Positions 33,501 through 64,000 of a stretch of 64,000 nt of DNA are shown piece after piece. The position numbers and the translations under genes are program-made. Source of the stretch: Nelumbo lutea (Eukaryota > Streptophyta > Magnoliopsida > Proteales > Nelumbonaceae); contig JAKGHH010000005.1 of assembly GCA_022828595.1 (NCBI GenBank), positions 28,780,193 to 28,844,192 on the forward strand. The letters are read 5' to 3'. Every line of letters begins with the position of its first letter. Position 1 is the stretch's first letter. A model generated the notes under the pieces. The model did not search any database. It had not been told where the DNA came from and saw only the letters and a program-made list of their open reading frames with translations.

Positions 33501-35821
33501 CTAGAACCTATATGGGTCCCCCTACCTCCTTTGGCAATGCACCTCACTAGATTATGTGATGAGTATCACACATCTGTGCTCCGCATACATGTCAAGAGTC
33601 CCATCCACGATTACATATCTCAACAACCCAAATGTGGTTGAATCATCAACTACTTCGCTCGAACCATCCCATAATTAATAGTGTCCAATATGAGATTTTG
33701 TCTACCTCTATCTTCTCTATAAGCTTGACTCTGCCCCTTAGATACAACAGATTGTTATTACCATTCTCAAATTTACCACCAACAAACCATTGCAATTCCA
33801 AAAGCATATCTTACAACCATGATGCTCTGTAGTACATAAAAAAGGAAAAACAAAATAATGGTTTTACTGCCTACAGAATGCATTGGGTACCGGTAACTAT
33901 GGGTAATTAAAAGCTACCAAACTTATAAAAAGAAATACCTTTCTTATCAAACAAAGGTAAAAGTTCGATTGCAGTACATGTGAAAAGCCTCCATGCTCTC
34001 TTTTACTTTATGTTCATGACCTAGAAGCACTTAAATAGAAGGACGAGGTGAGCTTTTACACACTAATGCATCCATCCAAAAAAAGCTATGTAAAAACTCT
34101 AGGAATGGTGGGAGGAGAAGAAAAAACCTTGAGACAATGTGAGCTTCGATGGAGCTCAGGATAGAGGTTAGTAATATGATTTCTAACGCATGTAAATATT
34201 TGTGAAAGCTGAAGCTTTGTAAATGGTGGTCAGAGATTAAGAAGACAACTTGAATCTCTTTGTTCTCTTTTCTTGTCTTGTTTCCTTCTCTCTTTGTTCT
34301 TTTTTCTTTTATTTGATTTGTTTTTGTTTTGGGTTATTATGGGTTTCGTTGACGTGTACACTTTGTTCAAGGATGACTCAGCAAGCCATGTCATTTAAAA
34401 TGATTATTTTAATAGATATCTAATGGATTCACGTATGATGTTTTAAACATCGTCCACTTTGGCCTTTTCTTAATAGTTCAAGGTTGAAAATGGTCTTTTC
34501 TTAAAGTTTAGGGTCAAGGGTCACTAGAGTCAAAAGTCGATGTAGGTCAATAAGCAAATTATAATACTCGGATATTTCCTTTATCATCTATTACCAAAAA
34601 AAAGATATTTTCTTTATCATGAAAACTTGTTACAAAAACTAGAAAATCCTGACAAGTGCTTAGTACATATATAGGCCTCCTCACTGATTTCAGTGAGGCA
34701 AAAATCTTTTGGTTGTGTTTGGTTCGAAGGAAAAAATAGGAAAAAGAAGGAAAAGTAAGGAAACCTTTAGCTATTCCAACTTATGCTATAACTTGTTTCT
34801 TACTGTCAGTTAAGGAAAAAACAAAAATATTAACTGGGTTAGTTGGGAAACAATTAACAAGAAGCTTGATGGGGGTTTAAGCCTTCTGGATCCTCATTTT
34901 TCCCTCTTGGCCTTCCTAGAAAAGCACGCCTACATTGTATCGAGCCTTTCTCATTGTGGGCAAGGTTGTAAAAATCTAAGTGTTTTCTCAAACAAAAGTA
35001 AAAATAAAAGAAAACAAACAAAGAAGATAGACCATGAAGATCCATCGGGCGGTTGAGAATTTGCTGAGGCACTTATTGGTAAGTTAAAACAGGTGAAAAT
35101 TTTACAATCACTGATCCATGGGGCTTCATTGGTTGAGACTTGAGAGTCATAGGATTGTGGGTCCAAAGTGAAGTCCGAATGGCCCAAACAAGGCTGCAAA
35201 ACGTATTAACATGTCTTTTTGAGAAGATCTTTTTCTGGTGGTTTTGACAATCAAAAGATGTATTGAGCTTTTGTATGAAGATCTGAATAGCTCAAAATAC
35301 GTTCAGCAGATATACATCTTTTTGTGCGCTTTTCTATCTTTCTGCATGAGAATAAAACGCGAAAGATACAAAAAGCTTTATTTGGAGTTTCCCGAAATCA
35401 GCCCATAATAGGCTTTTCGTATCTTTTCGGCACTCCGACTTTTGGCGACTAGATCCCCCGTGAAGCAAACGAAAATAAACCGAAAATCAGTCTGCCCAAC
35501 TTGTAAACAGTCAAAAGACCACGCAGAATGACGCACCAAACGGGCCCAATGAAAATAGGCCATGAAGAAGAGACACTTCAATTATGTTACTTTTGCTGAA
35601 ATTGGGAGGAATTAACCAAGAAAAAGACAAATTTCACGTGGCTAGATAAATTAGCCTGACTTCCTGACCCAAAAGGAAAGTTCTCAGTAAATCCAGCCCA
35701 CCATGTCACAAAGGGAGGAGAGGACCTTAGAAATCCATAATTGAACAGGAATATATCTTCCACTCTATGAAAACGCCACTAACCCATTAATACAAACAAA
35801 AGATGTTCTTCTATTAGAGAA
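33501..35821. other. Intergenic, probable MULE 5' flank, no gene seen
   Basis: This 2.3-kb stretch includes the region upstream of the MULE transposase, which should contain its promoter and terminal repeat, but I could not identify the repeat. Nothing else was recognised. Small open frames have no family motifs. Confidence 0.45.
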
Positions 35822-35829
35822 GATTTTAG

Positions 35830-36096
35830 TATTGTTTTCAAGACCGGATCAGACTGGACGGTCGGACCAGAAAAAGCAGAAACTGGTCACCTGTTCAATT
35901 CCGTTTTCCTCCAAAACTGTTGATTTTGATCAGAAACCGTTGAACCGGCTGATTAATCGTTCAAACTGTTCGAACCATTTGAACAGTTTTAACCATTTTC
36001 CAATTTTTTTATTTTTTTGTCAAAATGAACCGACTATTCAAACCAATACCCAGACCCCTGACCGGTTTGGTCACCGACTCGTTTTTAAAAACCATG
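35830..36096 (+). mobile_element. hAT-type MITE, family H, copy 3
   Basis: This 267-bp element is almost the same length as the copy at 11535-11800 and shares long blocks with it (TTGAACCGGCTGATTAA, CAGACCCCTGACCGGTT). The flanks are GATTTTAG (35822-35829) and AATTTTAG (36097-36104), an 8-bp target duplication with one substitution. The right end reads GTTTTTAAAAACCATG. Confidence 0.8.
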
Positions 36097-36104
36097 AATT
36101 TTAG

Positions 36105-37113
36105 AAAGAGTCAAACAGTTGCATCACCCTATTTATGACTTTGCTCCCTGCGCTGAAAATTTAGCCAGGTACCATGCCTTCACGACAGACGATATTTGGT
36201 GGGTTCAGACTTAGACCATGCCGGCTCCACGCAAAAACAAATAAACAAAAGAAAAGAAACGGATTAAATTTTGGCAAAGTTTGGGAGTGCTAAATTAAGT
36301 ATTTATAATTGTTTGATGAAAAAAACACTTATTTCAAGCAGTGGCAGTATAGGTATTTTTAAAATAACATGGCAGGCCAAGACAGGTCAGAAAGAAAATA
36401 AGGTCATTTTTGGAAGTGTATATCCTAAAATTAAGTGCTTAAAAATAAGTGTTTATTCGAATAAGCAATTATTTGTATTTTGCACCCAACTTTTCCAAGT
36501 GTTCATTTTAAAAAATAAGTACTTATTTCATATTAGGTGTTTAGTAGTCTTTTTCTCCAATAAACATTTGTGACTATTTTGTCCTTCATTTTCTTTCAAA
36601 TTTTTAAAATATACCCTTATGAAAGTACTTTTGTTAAATTACTTTATAAAAATACTTTATGAAAGCACTTTTATAAAAATAATTTTATGATTTTATGAGA
36701 AGTACTTTTACACAAAAACATATTTATAAAAGCACTTTTATAAAAGTACTTCTACGAAAGAACCAATATGCAAGGATCAAAATTTTGTCACAACAGGCCG
36801 ATATGTATCGTATCAGAGCCTCGGGTTGGCAAGTGAGTCAGAGGGTAAACCGACCTTAAACCAGTCCCTCTGAACCAGTTTCAAAAAAAAACACATAAAA
36901 AAACAATATCGATACAGGCCGATACGCCCTACCAACATATCGACCTGTATCGATATTTTGCACCTTGCCAATAAGTGCTTGATGGCTTGGTTCTGATTCA
37001 AATAAGCACCTATTTCAAATAACCTTAAACCAGTCCCTCTGAATTAGCACTTAAATATAAGCCCAATTTTTGAATTATCGAATAAGCACTTATTCAGGCC
37101 TATTTCCAAAATG
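36105..37113. other. Non-coding with repeated AATAAGCACTTAT motifs
   Basis: Many variants of AAGTGCTTATTC and its complement occur at about 36280-36560 and 36970-37095, suggesting nested or fragmented inverted-repeat elements. CCTTAAACCAGTCCCTCTGA is repeated at about 36855 and 37022. At about 36900-36960 there are ATATCGATACAGGCCGATA phrases in opposite orientations, a further small palindromic unit. No gene. Confidence 0.4.
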
Positions 37114-37123
37114 CAAATAAGTC

Positions 37124-37300
37124 CAAATCTGCTCCTCACACCAACCTCATAGCATGTCCTGGCCAAGTGGCCACATATCGGAAACATCTCCCATACTTCT
37201 ATTTATTATTCGTGGGGAGGTGTTCCCAATACTTAGTGGGATGTGGCTGAGGACAGTGTAAGGAGCACTCTTTGAAGAGCGGATCTCATTTCAATGCAAA
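37124..37300. mobile_element. MITE family M, copy 2, with 10-bp target duplication
   Basis: The left end has AAATCTGCTCCTCACACC and the right end, inverted, GAGATCCGCTC and GTGCTCCTTACAC. The middle carries the family's AACATCTCCC and GGGGAGGTGTTCCCAAT blocks. ATGCAAATAA occurs directly on both sides (37111-37120 and about 37297-37306), a 10-bp duplication as made by Mutator-type transposases. Confidence 0.65.
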
Positions 37301-37336
37301 TAAACACTTATTGGTGTGATCCCAACCTAAAATAGA

Positions 37337-37463
37337 GTTCACATCAGCACCCCACAAGAGGGTGCCCCACAGCACATCAACATCTCCCAATGATAAGTAC
37401 CGGAGATGATGAGATATCATCAAGAGATGTTCCCAATATATGGTTGGGATGTGCCGCACCTCA
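37337..37463. mobile_element. MITE family M, copy 3, degraded
   Basis: It contains CATCAACATCTCCCAAT and, inverted, AGAGATGTTCCCAATATA plus GGATGTGCCGCACCTC facing GAGGGTGCCCCACAGCACAT. This is the same inner architecture as the copies at 16117 and 37124, but shorter ends. Confidence 0.5.
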
Positions 37464-37850
37464 AGTGTTTATTCGAAATTCGAACAGCTTATTTTTAAGC
37501 ACTCTCATACTTGCCTTGATAACAGAAGAAAATAATATCAACATATTTTGCCAAGAATTTGGATAAAACAGAAAATCGTTGCAGACTCAAAGAAATCCTT
37601 GAGAAAATTTGAGGAAAAAAACAAAAAGAGAACTAAGGAGATGAAAGAATATCAAAGTTGTTACTTTGAATTATGGGATATCATAATTCGAGGGAGAAAG
37701 AGGTGCCAAGGAAGAACCGAAAATAAGAAAAAGAAAGGACTACTTACATATATGATTAAAATATTATCTGTTATCACTAATATTTTAAGTTTCAAAAAAT
37801 GGTCAATTTGGGCATAAAAGTCCCATACATACAGAGTCATCGAATCAGCC

Positions 37851-63580
<25,730 letters not shown>

Positions 63581-63920
63581 CCCTTCTATTTTGATTTTCA
63601 GATTAACAGTTTACAGAAGATCGCCAGATTTAGGGTTGAGAGGGAGAGAAAGAGGGAGGGAGGAGTGTGGAGAATGTTAATGGAGTGTTGATACTTGGTT
63701 GGTTGTGTTGATGGATTATGCTTGTAGCAGCATTCGGGTACAGGCTACAAAAAAAGGGTTCGCGGCAAAAGGGTCGCAGGTTCGCGGCAAAAGGGTCGAG
63801 CCATGGTGAAGTTATAGTGACTGCGACGCGCTTCCACGTTGCGCTTCTCAGCGGTTTCGTCGCTGTTGGGATTCTCAAGGCTTAGTTTGGAAAGAGAGTA
63901 CGGTGCAAAGTCCTATATTT
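63581..63920 (-). promoter_or_regulatory. YY1 5' untranslated region and proximal promoter
   Basis: On the minus strand this region has a telo-box-like AACCCTAAA (63637-63629) and a long CT-rich tract (complement of 63638-63667), both common near plant transcription starts. A 20-bp sequence (plus GGTTCGCGGCAAAAGGGTCG) is perfectly duplicated at 63757-63776 and 63779-63798. A weak AATATAGG box lies at about 63919-63912. The transcription start is not known. An 82-codon upstream ORF (63878-63630) would be in the leader if transcription starts above 63878. Confidence 0.5.
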
Positions 63921-64000
63921 TCTTATTTCAAAAGCGCGACTCATACCAATTGCTGCCACTGCCACACATAGGAGTGAGTAAGAAAAGTTGAAAATTCGAA

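Noticed and set aside
36808..36818. GTATCAGAGCC, similar to a tRNA-Met primer binding site
   Set aside because: The leading bases are wrong and there is no LTR-like repeat on either side.

Overview
This window is nuclear DNA from a flowering plant. The evidence is one intron-rich C2H2 zinc-finger gene with clear plant-type sequence, Ty1/copia and Ty3/gypsy elements of plant lineages (including a Tat-type element with a second RNase H and an antisense ORF), plant non-LTR retrotransposons with C-terminal RNase H, and MITE families of Tourist, hAT and Mutator type. The species cannot be read from the sequence. Two introns of about 11 kb suggest a lineage whose genes tolerate long, repeat-filled introns, but that is only an inference.

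There is one credible host gene. It is a YY1-type transcription factor on the minus strand, with six coding exons spread over 37851-63580. Every exon joins in phase, giving a 370-residue protein with five C2H2 fingers, a Glu/Pro-rich N-terminal linker and a strongly acidic C-terminus. Intron 2 appears to use a GC donor. Introns 2 and 3 (10.9 and 11.2 kb) are packed with broken transposons.

The rest is intergenic and dominated by mobile elements. 1-10 kb holds an antisense copia remnant, a miniature LTR element (TRIM), a sense copia element with many lesions, an LTR of another element and a gypsy RT scrap. 10-24 kb has no gene; it is AT-rich and carries MITEs (hAT-type with exact 8-bp target duplications, a 398-bp foldback, a Tourist pair, a Mutator-like copy) and a SINE. 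24.1-32.1 kb is a Tat-lineage gypsy element on the minus strand, internally deleted in integrase. 32.1-33.5 kb is a MULE transposase remnant. 33.5-37.8 kb is intergenic sequence with more MITEs.

Inside intron 3, an antisense LINE (about 49.4 to 40.75 kb) is split by three later insertions: a hAT-like element, a 1.92-kb solo LTR with perfect 5-bp target duplications, and a sense LINE tail. Intron 2 holds an RTE-type LINE end, a LINE with an internal 272-bp tandem duplication, a gypsy integrase remnant, LINE ORF1-like debris, a hAT MITE and a second SINE copy.

No CRISPR array, rRNA gene or convincing tRNA gene was seen. No new gene system was found. The most useful observations are the gene's exon and intron architecture and several element families with target duplications that can be read directly.
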